Origin: Methylophilaceae bacterium
Lineage (GTDB): Bacteria; Pseudomonadota; Gammaproteobacteria; Burkholderiales; Methylophilaceae
Length of the DNA: 64,000 nt
NCBI GenBank assembly: GCA_018398995.1
Contig: CP073759.1
Span: forward strand, 434,001-498,000
Direction: 5' to 3'
Shown: in pieces, positions 9,420 to 18,124 of the stretch
How the letters are laid out: each line of letters opens with the position of its first letter
How positions within the stretch are numbered: position 1 is the stretch's first letter
Translations under genes and position numbers: made by a program
The notes under the pieces: model-generated
Seen by the model: the letters and a program-made list of their open reading frames with translations, nothing else
Told to the model about the DNA's origin: nothing
The model's database searches: none

Positions 9420-10469
9420 TTAATCAACAATAGATTCTTTATTAGCCGCTTTTGATCGTGCCTCTTGCGCAGAAATCACATTTCTTCTGACGAGCTCTTG
9501 TAAGCTTTGATCTAATGTCTGCATCCCTAAATTTTGGCCTGTTTGAATCGAAGAGTACATTTGCGCCACTTTATTTTCACGAATCAAATTACGAATAGCT
9601 GGGGTACCAATCATAATTTCATGTGCAGCAACGCGACCCTTTTCATCTTTGGTTTTACAAAGCGTTTGTGAAATCACCGCTCTTAGCGATTCCGATAGCA
9701 TAGAGCGCACCATTTCTTTCTCTGCTGCCGGGAATACATCAACAATACGATCAATCGTTTTAGCGGCTGAACTGGTGTGTAAAGTACCAAAAACCAAATG
9801 ACCCGTTTCAGCTGCGGTCAATGCCAGACGTATCGTTTCAAGATCGCGCAACTCACCAACCAAAATAACATCTGGATCTTCACGCAGGGCTGAGCGCAGT
9901 GCATTTTGGAAAGATAAGGTGTGAGGTCCAACCTCACGCTGGTTAATAAGACTCTTTTTCGACTGATGAACAAATTAAATTGGGTCTTCAATGGTTAAAA
10001 TATGGTCCATTTGATTTTCATTAATGTAATCCACCATTGCGGCTAAAGTAGTCGACTTACCTGAACCAGTGGGCCCTGTCACCAATACAATGCCACGGGG
10101 CACATCGACGATATTTTTAAAAATGGGCGGGCACCTAAGCTCTTCTAAAGTGAGAATTTTTGATGGAATGGTTCGAAATACAGCACCAGCACCACGATCA
10201 TGATTAAAAGCGTTGACACGGAAACGCGCTAGATTTGGAATTTCGAATGAAAAATCACATTCCATTGTTTCTTCATAGCGCTTACGCTGACCATCGTTCA
10301 TGATGTCGTACACCATATTATGTACTTCACTATGCTCCAAAGCTGGAACATTGATTTTACGAATATCACCGTGTACCCGAATAATGGGTGGAATGCCTGC
10401 CGACAAGTGCAAATCTGAAGCATTGTTTTTGACTGAAAAGGCCAGTAAATCTGAAATATCCACTTTCAA
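9420..10469 (-). pseudogene. pilT: pilT, twitching motility retraction ATPase, interrupted by an in-frame TAA
   Basis: The full frame spans 349 codons, the usual PilT length, and reads as a canonical PilT except for codon 165. The bases at 9977-9975 are TAA where relatives have Glu (TIEDPI-stop-FVHQSKKS; expected EDPIEF). Translation of 9974-9864 continues without another stop through INQREVGPHTL and ALREDPDVIL into VGELRDLETIRLAL. The N-terminal piece keeps Walker A ([16 protein letters not shown]). It lacks the Walker B/GELRD, His box and C-terminal parts, so it cannot be an active motor. A single GAA to TAA change explains it. A sequencing error or a strain-level mutation cannot be told apart from the sequence alone. 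Confidence 0.9.
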
Positions 10470-10531
10470 CTCCTGTTATAATTTATCGCTTAAGATTCAA
10501 CATAAAGTATATTCTTCAATATCATTGAATT

Positions 10532-11233
10532 ATGACCATAATTTCCGACTCCTTGCAAGCTGTTCAAGCAAATATTCTGCTCGCGAAAATCAATTCTAGT
10601 CTACAAGACACAGTATTTTTAGTCGCCGTCAGTAAAGCACAAACTGCCGACCGAGTAAAAGAGGCTTATCACGCTGGGCAAGCGGCTTTCGGTGAAAATT
10701 ACCTGCAGGAAGCGATGATCAAACAAAATCTGCTCACCGATTGCAATATAGAATGGCATTTTATTGGTCCTATTCAAAGCAACAAGACACAGCTAATCGC
10801 ACAACACTTTAGCTGGGTACAATCAGTTGACCGTCTTAAAATTGCACAGCGCTTATCCAATGCGCGTGGTGATACTTTGCCGCCACTTAACGTTTGCATT
10901 CAACTTAACAGCAGCAATGAGGCGAGCAAAAGCGGTATTCAAACACAAGAATTGATCGCCCTAGCAAAGGCAATTACCGATCTGCCAAACTTAACACTGA
11001 GAGGTGTAATGGCAATCCCTGCGCCTACGCATGATGTTGCAAAACAACGTGAGCAATTTCAACTAGTGAAAGCTGCTTTCTTAGCATTACAAGAACATGG
11101 CTTTGCGGTTGACACCTTGTCGATTGGTATGTCTGATGATTATATGGTAGCGATTGAAGAAGGTGCTACTATGGTACGTGTCGGTTCTGCCATTTTTGGT
11201 GCTAGAACATCTGTGAAAAACAATGAAGAGTAA
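10532..11233 (+). CDS. yggS: YggS/PLPBP family pyridoxal phosphate homeostasis protein
   Basis: This PLP-binding TIM-barrel protein without known enzyme activity buffers vitamin B6 levels. The PLP lysine sits in FLVAVSKAQTADRV. Other family marks are AFGENYLQEA, EWHFIGPIQSNKT, and the phosphate-binding end LSIGMSDDYMVAIEEGATMVRVGSAIFG. It is divergent from pilT and directly followed by proC, the arrangement seen in many proteobacteria (yggS-proC-yggT). Confidence 0.95.
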   Translation: MTIISDSLQAVQANILLAKINSSLQDTVFLVAVSKAQTADRVKEAYHAGQAAFGENYLQEAMIKQNLLTDCNIEWHFIGPIQSNKTQLIAQHFSWVQSVDRLKIAQRLSNARGDTLPPLNVCIQLNSSNEASKSGIQTQELIALAKAITDLPNLTLRGVMAIPAPTHDVAKQREQFQLVKAAFLALQEHGFAVDTLSIGMSDDYMVAIEEGATMVRVGSAIFGARTSVKNNEE

Positions 11234-12088
11234 ATGAATATGAAATTAGCATTTATTGGTGGCGGCAATATGGCACAAGCGTTAATTGCTGGGCTTAAGT
11301 CAAAACAGTTTTCTATGTGTGACATCACTGTTGTTGAATTAGATAAGCAAAAACGTGACGACCTAGAGCAGCAATTTGGTGTAAAAGCCACTTGCGAACT
11401 AGCAGAAACTGCGGTCTGTGACACTGTTGTGTTAGCTGTTAAGCCACAACAGCTAGCTGCTTTAGCAGCAACACTATCGCCCTGGCTAAAAACCCAGTTA
11501 ATTATCTCTATTGCAGCTGGTGTGAGAGTAGCGGATTTAAGTATATGGCTTAATCATTATCCAACTATTGTTCGCGCTATGCCCAATACACCAGCGCAAA
11601 TCCAAGCTGGCATTACAGGACTCTATGCAAGCCCAACTGTTTCGATTGCACAGATAGCCGCAGCAGACCAAGTATTAAAAGCAGCAGGAGAAACAATATG
11701 GTTTGATAATGAAACAAAGCTAGATGCTGTTACGGCAATTTCAGGTAGTGGTCCGGCTTATGTTTTTTATTTGATAGAAGCGTTAGCGGCTGCTGCGCAT
11801 TCACTTGACTTAACAGAGGCAGAAGCAAAACAACTGAGCATCGCCACCTTTAAAGGAGCTAGCCTGCTTGCTGCAACTAGCCAAACGTCAGTAGCAAGGT
11901 TACGAGAACAAGTCACCTCTAAAGGTGGCACTACCGAACAAGGACTGCTCAGTTTAGAACAATCTGAAGTAAAAGAAGCCATCAAAAAAGCTACTACCAG
12001 TGCTTATGCCCGCGCCATATCCCTTGGCGATGAACTTAGCAAAGTGGCTGTTGATAGTGGCAATACAAACGCGCTATTTAATAAATAA
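11234..12088 (+). CDS. proC: Pyrroline-5-carboxylate reductase
   Basis: It catalyses the last step of proline synthesis, reduction of pyrroline-5-carboxylate with NAD(P)H. The Rossmann motif FIGGGNMAQALIAGL is at the N-terminus. VVLAVKPQQL, VRAMPNTPAQI and the C-terminal signature (REQVTSKGGTTEQGL) follow. The ATG follows the yggS stop with no gap; an ATG two codons further (11240) is an equally possible start. Confidence 0.96.
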   Translation: MNMKLAFIGGGNMAQALIAGLKSKQFSMCDITVVELDKQKRDDLEQQFGVKATCELAETAVCDTVVLAVKPQQLAALAATLSPWLKTQLIISIAAGVRVADLSIWLNHYPTIVRAMPNTPAQIQAGITGLYASPTVSIAQIAAADQVLKAAGETIWFDNETKLDAVTAISGSGPAYVFYLIEALAAAAHSLDLTEAEAKQLSIATFKGASLLAATSQTSVARLREQVTSKGGTTEQGLLSLEQSEVKEAIKKATTSAYARAISLGDELSKVAVDSGNTNALFNK

Positions 12089-12142
12089 GACCATGCACGT
12101 TAAAATAATGATATCAATGCAAATAGACGAAGGTTAACTCAC

Positions 12143-12718
12143 ATGATACAAAGCGCTACCCAATTTTTACTGAGCACATTGCTAGGGTTACTTACTTTAA
12201 TGTTTTTACTGCGCTTTATTATGCAAGCACTTAAGGTCTCATTTTATAATCCAGTTGGTCAAATTGTCATTGCATTAACCGACTTTGCAGTTAAACCCGC
12301 ACGTCGTTTTATTCCTAGCTGGAAGAAAAATGATTTATCTACACTATTACTTGCCTTTATTACCCAATTGCTGTTGCATCTAGCAATACTTGGATTACGA
12401 GGATTTCCTTTTGCCGTGGCAAATGTGCCTATTTTGCCAGGATTGTTGGGATTGAGTTTGTTGGGGGTGGTTAGTACCTTATTTGATATTTTCTTTTACG
12501 CACTCATCTTGCATGTTATTTTAAGCTGGGTCAATCCGCACACGCCTATTGCACCAGTGTTACATCATTTAACACGTCCGATATTAAGACCTATTCAGCA
12601 ATTTGTTCCACTTTTGGGCGGCATCGATTTTTCACCCATGATTGCCATTATCCTACTGCAAATGCTGAATGTATCCGTCATCGATACACTGGCTAGAAAT
12701 ATAGCTGCTGCATTTTAA
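12143..12718 (+). CDS. yggT: YggT family membrane protein
   Basis: This is an integral inner-membrane protein with two copies of the YGGT domain (about 1-85 and 100-190). Each copy has a hydrophobic hairpin and a conserved N-P motif (FYNPVGQI; ILSWVNPHTPI). The family has been linked to osmotic resistance and, in some bacteria, to cell shape or division; the exact role is unknown. It follows proC after 54 bases and converges on rng. Confidence 0.93.
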   Translation: MIQSATQFLLSTLLGLLTLMFLLRFIMQALKVSFYNPVGQIVIALTDFAVKPARRFIPSWKKNDLSTLLLAFITQLLLHLAILGLRGFPFAVANVPILPGLLGLSLLGVVSTLFDIFFYALILHVILSWVNPHTPIAPVLHHLTRPILRPIQQFVPLLGGIDFSPMIAIILLQMLNVSVIDTLARNIAAAF

Positions 12719-12750
12719 ATAGAAGCTAAGCGGTGTTACAAAATGCCGCG

Positions 12751-14208
12751 CTAGCTCCATACCACATCAAAAACTTCACGTGGATACTGAGTATCCACTT
12801 GCAGCACAATGCGGGTATCAATAAAGTCAGATAAATTTGCCAAACTTTGCGACTCTTCATCTTGTAGCAAACTAATCACACTGGGCGAAGCAATCACTTT
12901 AAACTCGTTTGCTTCAAACTGCCTAGATTCACGCAATAGCTCACGCATAATCTCATAAGCAATCGTTTGCGCTGTTTTATACTCTCCACGACCTGAACAC
13001 ACTTCACATGGTTCACACAACAAATGTGCCAAACTTTCACGTGTCCGTTTGCGCGTCATTTCAACTAAGCCGAGCTGAGTAAAGCCATTCACATTTGTTC
13101 TGGCACGATCAATACTCAATGCACGATTCAGCTCTTCGAGCACTTTTGCACGCTGTTCATCTTCATCCATATCAATAAAATCAATGATGATAATACCGCC
13201 TAAGTTACGCAATCGTAATTGTTGCGCAATGCCTTGAGCCGCCTCTAAATTGGTTTTGAAAATGGTATCCGATAAGCTTTTTCCGCTTACAAAACTGCCA
13301 GTATTCACATCAACAGTTGTTAAGGCTTCTGTTTGATCAAAAATCAAATAGCCTCCCGATTTCAGGCCGACCTTGCGTAGAAAAGCAAGCTCAAACTCTT
13401 TTTCAATGTTATAAAAGTCAAAAATTGGTCGTTTACCTTGATAATGGCTAAGCAGTTTAACTGCATTAACAACATACAACTCGGCAAACTCTTTCATCAA
13501 AGTGAAGGTCTCCTTTGAATCGACACGAATGCTCACAGTCTCTTTATTCACAATATCGCGAAGCACACGTCTTGGCAGGCTTAAATCATAAAAAATCAAA
13601 GAGCGTTCTGTCGCCACTTTGCTATCTTCTTGAATCTTTGACCATACTTTTTCAAGATAAGCCACGTCTGCCAATAACTCTTCATCTGTCGCACTTTCAG
13701 ACATGGTGCGAATGATAAAACCACCTTTTCTGTCTTCTGGCAGCAATCCTAATAAACGATTGCGCAGCAGTTCTCGTTCGTCTTCATCTTCAATACGTTG
13801 AGAAACACCGATATGCGCCTGATGCGGCAGAAACACCAAAAAACGCCCAGCAATACTCACCTCTGTGGTTAGTCGCGCACCCTTGGTGCCAATCGGCTCT
13901 TTAATCACTTGGACAATAATAAGCTGGCCTTCACGTAACACTTCTTGAATTGGCCTTCCTTGCGTTTCCTGATCACTTTGACACTCTTTAATATCGGCCG
14001 CATGCAAAAAAGCAGCCCGCTGCAGACCAATTTCCACAAAAGCCGATTGCATACCTGGTAATACGCGGCACACTTTTCCAAAGTAAATATTGCCAACAAT
14101 ACCTAATGAAGAGCTACGCTCTATATGCAATTCCTGAGCAACGCCATGCTCTAAAACAGCCACGCGCGTTTCTTGCGGCGTCACATTAATTAATATCTCT
14201 TGTCCCAA
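12751..14208 (-). CDS. rng: Ribonuclease G
   Basis: This endoribonuclease of the RNase E/G family matures the 16S rRNA 5' end and decays some mRNAs. The 485 residues start with the S1 RNA-binding domain (about 38-120: GNIYFGKVCRVLPGMQSAFVEIG). The DNase I-like catalytic core follows with TTVDVNTGSFVSGKS and GGIIIIDFIDMDEDEQR, then the zinc-link type motif CEPCEVCSGRG. There is no long C-terminal scaffold, so it is RNase G rather than E. It lies 14 bases after maf, matching the common maf-rng order. Confidence 0.95.
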   Translation of the reverse strand: MGQEILINVTPQETRVAVLEHGVAQELHIERSSSLGIVGNIYFGKVCRVLPGMQSAFVEIGLQRAAFLHAADIKECQSDQETQGRPIQEVLREGQLIIVQVIKEPIGTKGARLTTEVSIAGRFLVFLPHQAHIGVSQRIEDEDERELLRNRLLGLLPEDRKGGFIIRTMSESATDEELLADVAYLEKVWSKIQEDSKVATERSLIFYDLSLPRRVLRDIVNKETVSIRVDSKETFTLMKEFAELYVVNAVKLLSHYQGKRPIFDFYNIEKEFELAFLRKVGLKSGGYLIFDQTEALTTVDVNTGSFVSGKSLSDTIFKTNLEAAQGIAQQLRLRNLGGIIIIDFIDMDEDEQRAKVLEELNRALSIDRARTNVNGFTQLGLVEMTRKRTRESLAHLLCEPCEVCSGRGEYKTAQTIAYEIMRELLRESRQFEANEFKVIASPSVISLLQDEESQSLANLSDFIDTRIVLQVDTQYPREVFDVVWS

Positions 14209-14222
14209 TTTTTTACTCTTCT

Positions 14223-14837
14223 TTAATTTTTAATCGTTTTCAATGATGCCGCAGCCACTTTATTAATCAGTTGGACCGTCTCGAATAAAGGCAATCCCAT
14301 CACACCAGAATAGCTACCTTCAATACTTTCTATCCAAGCTGCCGCCTTGCCTTGTATGCCGTAGCTACCCGCTTTATCTCGATGCTCTCCAGACGCAATG
14401 TAAGTATTGATAGTTTCTGCTGTGAGTCGCGCCATGCTAACTTTTGTCGTATTCAACACGACATGCACTTTATCACCATAAAAAGCAGCTACCGCTGTAT
14501 GCACCGCATGCTGTTTACCTGATAATAGCGTTAGCATCCTTAGTGCATCCTGGTCATGTTCTGGCTTACCTAATATCTCATCTCCTACACTCACTGTCGT
14601 ATCTGCTGATAATACGATCAGATGAGAGTACTCCTTTTTCATATTAGCTGCCGTAGCCAGTGCCTTCTCCTTGGCTAAACGCTTTACATACTGAATCGGC
14701 AACTCACCTTGTCTCACCGACTCATCGATATCAGCAGGCAACACAATACAATCAATGCCAACCTGTTTGAGTAATTCTATTCGGCGCGGGCTTCTCGAAG
14801 CCAAAATCACCATTTGTCTATTGTTTTTTGCTGTCAT
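14223..14837 (-). CDS. maf: Maf family nucleoside triphosphate pyrophosphatase (YhdE-like)
   Basis: It hydrolyses nucleotides to monophosphates and pyrophosphate, a house-cleaning function. The SRSPRRIELL signature, ADIDES, KEKA and LSADTTVSVGDEILGKP are present. The neighbouring rng suggests the YhdE type (dTTP/UTP pyrophosphatase). The start at 14837 adds eight residues before the conserved MVILASRSPRR; an internal ATG at 14813 is also possible. Confidence 0.93.
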   Translation of the reverse strand: MTAKNNRQMVILASRSPRRIELLKQVGIDCIVLPADIDESVRQGELPIQYVKRLAKEKALATAANMKKEYSHLIVLSADTTVSVGDEILGKPEHDQDALRMLTLLSGKQHAVHTAVAAFYGDKVHVVLNTTKVSMARLTAETINTYIASGEHRDKAGSYGIQGKAAAWIESIEGSYSGVMGLPLFETVQLINKVAAASLKTIKN

Positions 14838-14934
14838 ATCGTTACTTTATATTGTCTACCTTCAGTTTACCAAAACATTCATTATTTAAAGTGGATTGAC
14901 GCTTAGCTATCCGTAGTGGACAGCTTAGCGTAAA

Positions 14935-15417
14935 ATGATAAAAGTGTCTTTTAAGAAAAGTAATGTGAAGAAAGAAATTTGGAAACCAAACACAACTGTC
15001 GCTGCAATTGTTGAAAAAAATGGTCAGTTTTTACTAGTAGAAGAGTCGACTAGTCGTGGCAACCGTTTTAATCAACCTGCTGGCCATTTAGAAGATGGCG
15101 AAACGATTATTGATGCGGTGATACGAGAAACCCTAGAAGAAACAGCTTATGATTTTATGCCAGAAGCGCTATTGGGCATTTATCATTGGAAGCACAATCA
15201 CAACAAGACAACCTATCTTCGTTTTGCTTTTATTGGCTCAGTCAGCAACCATTATCCTGAGCAGGCCTTAGATGATGGGATTATTAGAGCCGTATGGATG
15301 GGCATTGAGGAGATACGGCAACGGCAACATTTAATGCGTAGTGATCAAGTGCTGACCTGTTTTGAAGATTATCTTGCGGGCAAGCGCTATCCATTAGCAA
15401 CCATCACCCACTTATAA
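14935..15417 (+). CDS. nudJ: Nudix hydrolase, NudJ-like (phosphatase)
   Basis: This 160-residue Nudix protein has the box GHLEDGETIIDAVIRETLEETAYDF at about 60-84. The core begins IWKPNTTVAAIVEKNGQFLLVEE, as in NudJ, which acts on thiamine pyrophosphate and nucleotides. It sits directly before mnmA, as nudJ does in enterobacteria. The ATG at 14935 lacks a ribosome binding site and lies just after a hairpin at 14899-14931. A GTG at 14965 would give a start closer to that of homologues. Confidence 0.87.
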   Translation: MIKVSFKKSNVKKEIWKPNTTVAAIVEKNGQFLLVEESTSRGNRFNQPAGHLEDGETIIDAVIRETLEETAYDFMPEALLGIYHWKHNHNKTTYLRFAFIGSVSNHYPEQALDDGIIRAVWMGIEEIRQRQHLMRSDQVLTCFEDYLAGKRYPLATITHL

Positions 15418-15442
15418 AACATTTTATTGATGAGCAACAAAT

Positions 15443-16534
15443 ATGAGTAAAAAAGTAATTGTCGGACTATCTGGCGGCGTCGATTCATCAGTCACTGCGA
15501 TGTTATTAAAGCAACAAGGTTATGAAGTCACGGGTCTATTCATGAAAAATTGGGAAGATGATGACGATGATGAGTATTGTTCCAGTAAGCAAGATTTGAT
15601 AGATGCCGTTGCCGTTGCAGACAAACTGGATATTGAAATTGAAGCAGTCAATTTTAGTCAAGAATACAAAGACCGTGTATTTGCCAACTTCTTGGCAGAA
15701 TATGAAGCGGGTCGCACGCCTAACCCTGATATTCTATGTAATGCAGAAATAAAATTTAAGGCCTTTTTAGATCATGCCATGGCGCTAGGCGCAGATTTAA
15801 TCGCAACAGGGCATTATGCACAAGTACGTGAAAATCCTTTAAAAGCAGGTCATTATCAACTGTTAAAAGCAGATGATGGCAGTAAAGACCAAAGTTATTT
15901 TTTGCACCGTTTAAACCAAGCACAATTAAGCAAAACATTATTTCCATTAGGAAAATACTTAAAGCGTGAAGTACGTGAAATGGCACGTAAAATCGGATTA
16001 GCTAATGCCGAGAAAAAAGATTCAACTGGTATTTGCTTTATTGGCGAGCGCCCATTCCAAGAATTCTTACAACGTTATTTGCCTAAAAAACCAGGTGACA
16101 TCAAAACGCCTGAAGGCAAAACAATCGGTCAACATGATGGCTTGATGTATTACACATTAGGTCAACGTCAAGGGTTGAAAATTGGTGGGAGCCGCGATAG
16201 CAATGGCGAACCTTGGTTTGTTGCAGCAAAAGACATGGCGGCCAATGAGCTCATTGTGGTACAGGGGCATGACCATCCGTTATTGCTTAACGATGGTTTA
16301 AAAGCAGGTCAGTTGCATTGGATTAGCGGTGAGGCGCCAAAAACAAACTGGGTGTATGCAGCCAAAACCCGTTATCGCCAGCCTGATGCGCCGTGTGAAA
16401 TTGATGCGATTAATGCAGAAGAAGTGGATATTCGATTTGGCCAAAAACAATGGGCGATTACGCCTGGGCAATCTGCCGTTGTTTATGAAAGCAATGTCTG
16501 TTTAGGTGGCGGTATTATTACTAGTGCCGTTTAA
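15443..16534 (+). CDS. mnmA: tRNA-specific 2-thiouridylase MnmA
   Basis: It adds sulfur to U34 of Lys, Glu and Gln tRNAs using ATP. The PP-loop [11 protein letters not shown] is at the N-terminus. The two catalytic cysteines appear in [12 protein letters not shown] and [15 protein letters not shown], followed by the C-terminal barrel (CEIDAI, CLGGGII). The 363 residues match the family length. Confidence 0.97.
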   Translation: MSKKVIVGLSGGVDSSVTAMLLKQQGYEVTGLFMKNWEDDDDDEYCSSKQDLIDAVAVADKLDIEIEAVNFSQEYKDRVFANFLAEYEAGRTPNPDILCNAEIKFKAFLDHAMALGADLIATGHYAQVRENPLKAGHYQLLKADDGSKDQSYFLHRLNQAQLSKTLFPLGKYLKREVREMARKIGLANAEKKDSTGICFIGERPFQEFLQRYLPKKPGDIKTPEGKTIGQHDGLMYYTLGQRQGLKIGGSRDSNGEPWFVAAKDMAANELIVVQGHDHPLLLNDGLKAGQLHWISGEAPKTNWVYAAKTRYRQPDAPCEIDAINAEEVDIRFGQKQWAITPGQSAVVYESNVCLGGGIITSAV

Positions 16535-16551
16535 AATAGGCACCAACGCCA

Positions 16552-17163
16552 TTAATCACGGCTTGGCTCTGTATCCTTAAAGCTTGGTCGTTTACTCAGA
16601 ATGGTAAAATGTTTGGCTAAATTCGGGTATTGGTCTTGCCAATTTAATGCGGTTAAACGTAAATCAATGTAGCCCAATAAACAGCCAACTGCAATATCGG
16701 CTAAGCTAAAGGTCTCATTAACGCACCATTTCTTTTTGCTTAAATCTGTATTTAAAACAGCCAAGCCATTTTCTACTTTTAGTAGCTGTTTTTTTAACAC
16801 CAATTCTGACTGCTGATTTTCAGGCTTGCGCTGTTCAAGCATAATGGCAACAGCAGCATCGCACACACCATCCGCCAGCGCCTCCCAACGTAAGACTTCA
16901 ATTTTTAGTTTATGCTCGCTTGGTAGCAAGTGGTTCACAGGAGTGCGAGCTGAAAGATATTCAACAATCACGCGCGAATCATATAAAGGCGTCTCATCAT
17001 CCAACACGATAGTCGGTACTTTGCCTAGCGGATTATATTGTGTCAGCGGCGAATCTGGATCACCCAGAACGACCGTTTGTAATGTCAGTTCAATATGTTT
17101 TTCGATTGCAACAATACGCACTTTACGGGCATAGGGACTATTCGGTGTGTATAACAGTTTCAT
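16552..17163 (-). CDS. Glutathione S-transferase family protein
   Basis: This 203-residue cytosolic GST-fold protein has an N-terminal thioredoxin-like domain (LYTPNSPYARKVRIVAIEK) with a cis-Pro and Asp-Ser (GKVPTIVLDDETPLYDSRVIVEYL) for glutathione binding. The C-terminal domain is all-helical (FSLADIAVGCLLGYIDLRL). The substrate cannot be told. It converges on mnmA and is divergent from nadC. Confidence 0.9.
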   Translation of the reverse strand: MKLLYTPNSPYARKVRIVAIEKHIELTLQTVVLGDPDSPLTQYNPLGKVPTIVLDDETPLYDSRVIVEYLSARTPVNHLLPSEHKLKIEVLRWEALADGVCDAAVAIMLEQRKPENQQSELVLKKQLLKVENGLAVLNTDLSKKKWCVNETFSLADIAVGCLLGYIDLRLTALNWQDQYPNLAKHFTILSKRPSFKDTEPSRD

Positions 17164-17206
17164 ATAGTAAGGACCTAGTTTTTATAAGCTGCATTATAAT
17201 GTAAAT

Positions 17207-18073
17207 ATGAACGCATCTCTAACGACAAAACACTATCTTCGCGGTAGCGACCAATTTAGTATGCTAGTCACTGAATTGGTTCAACGTGCATTAACTGAAG
17301 ATATTGGTACAGGCGATTTAACCGCATCTCTTGTCCCCATAATCGAGACCAAAGCAACAATTATTGCCCGTGAAAAAGCAATTATTTGTGGTATTGACTG
17401 GGTGAATGCCTGTTTTACCCAAATAGATGCAAACATTCATATACATTGGTGGATTGAAGAAGGTGAGCAAATCAGCCCCAATCAGCATTTATGTGAAATA
17501 AGAGGCAACGCACGTGCTTTATTGACTGCGGAGCGTTGTGCGCTTAACTTTCTACAAACATTATCGGCGATTGCCACGCAAACCAACCAATATGTAGCGC
17601 GTGTTCAAGGGACGAAAGCACAAATATTAGATACCCGAAAAACAGTGCCTGGTTTGCGCTTAGCACAAAAATATGCGGTGACAGTTGGCGGAGGGTTTAA
17701 TCAACGGATTGGTCTTTATGATGGCATTTTAATTAAAGAAAATCATATTGCTGCCGCAGGTAGTATCACCGCAGCATTGAAACAAGCGTTTGCGTTAAAT
17801 ACGCAAGCAAGTATCCAAATTGAAGTGGAAAACCTAACCGAACTCAATGAAGCACTATCTGCGGGCGCAAGCAGCGTGTTACTTGATAACTTTAGCCTAG
17901 CGGATATGCGTACTGCCGTTCATATCAACCAAGGCAAAGCATTATTAGAAGCATCGGGCAATGTCACACTGCATAATGTGCACCAAATTGCAGAAACCGG
18001 AGTCGATCGTATTTCAATTGGGGCATTAACAAAAAATATACAAGCCATTGATTTGTCGATGCGAATCCAATAG
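17207..18073 (+). CDS. nadC: Nicotinate-nucleotide pyrophosphorylase (carboxylating)
   Basis: It converts quinolinate and PRPP to nicotinate mononucleotide in de novo NAD synthesis. The 288 residues show TEDIGTGDLTA at the N-terminus, TAERCALNFLQTLS, the basic stretch LDTRKTVPGLR, and VENLTELNEAL followed by LLDNFS in the barrel. The end of the barrel reads GVDRISIGALTKN. Length and motifs are typical. Confidence 0.96.
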   Translation: MNASLTTKHYLRGSDQFSMLVTELVQRALTEDIGTGDLTASLVPIIETKATIIAREKAIICGIDWVNACFTQIDANIHIHWWIEEGEQISPNQHLCEIRGNARALLTAERCALNFLQTLSAIATQTNQYVARVQGTKAQILDTRKTVPGLRLAQKYAVTVGGGFNQRIGLYDGILIKENHIAAAGSITAALKQAFALNTQASIQIEVENLTELNEALSAGASSVLLDNFSLADMRTAVHINQGKALLEASGNVTLHNVHQIAETGVDRISIGALTKNIQAIDLSMRIQ

Positions 18074-18124
18074 GATTGCGCTAGACGACATTGATTGCAC
18101 TGCTTAGTTAGGTCACACGCACTT

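Noticed and set aside
12724-12756. Hairpin AGCTAAGCGG...CCGCGCTAGCT between yggT and rng as a terminator
   Set aside because: The arms have an unmatched base and no T-run on either strand; it overlaps the rng stop codon.
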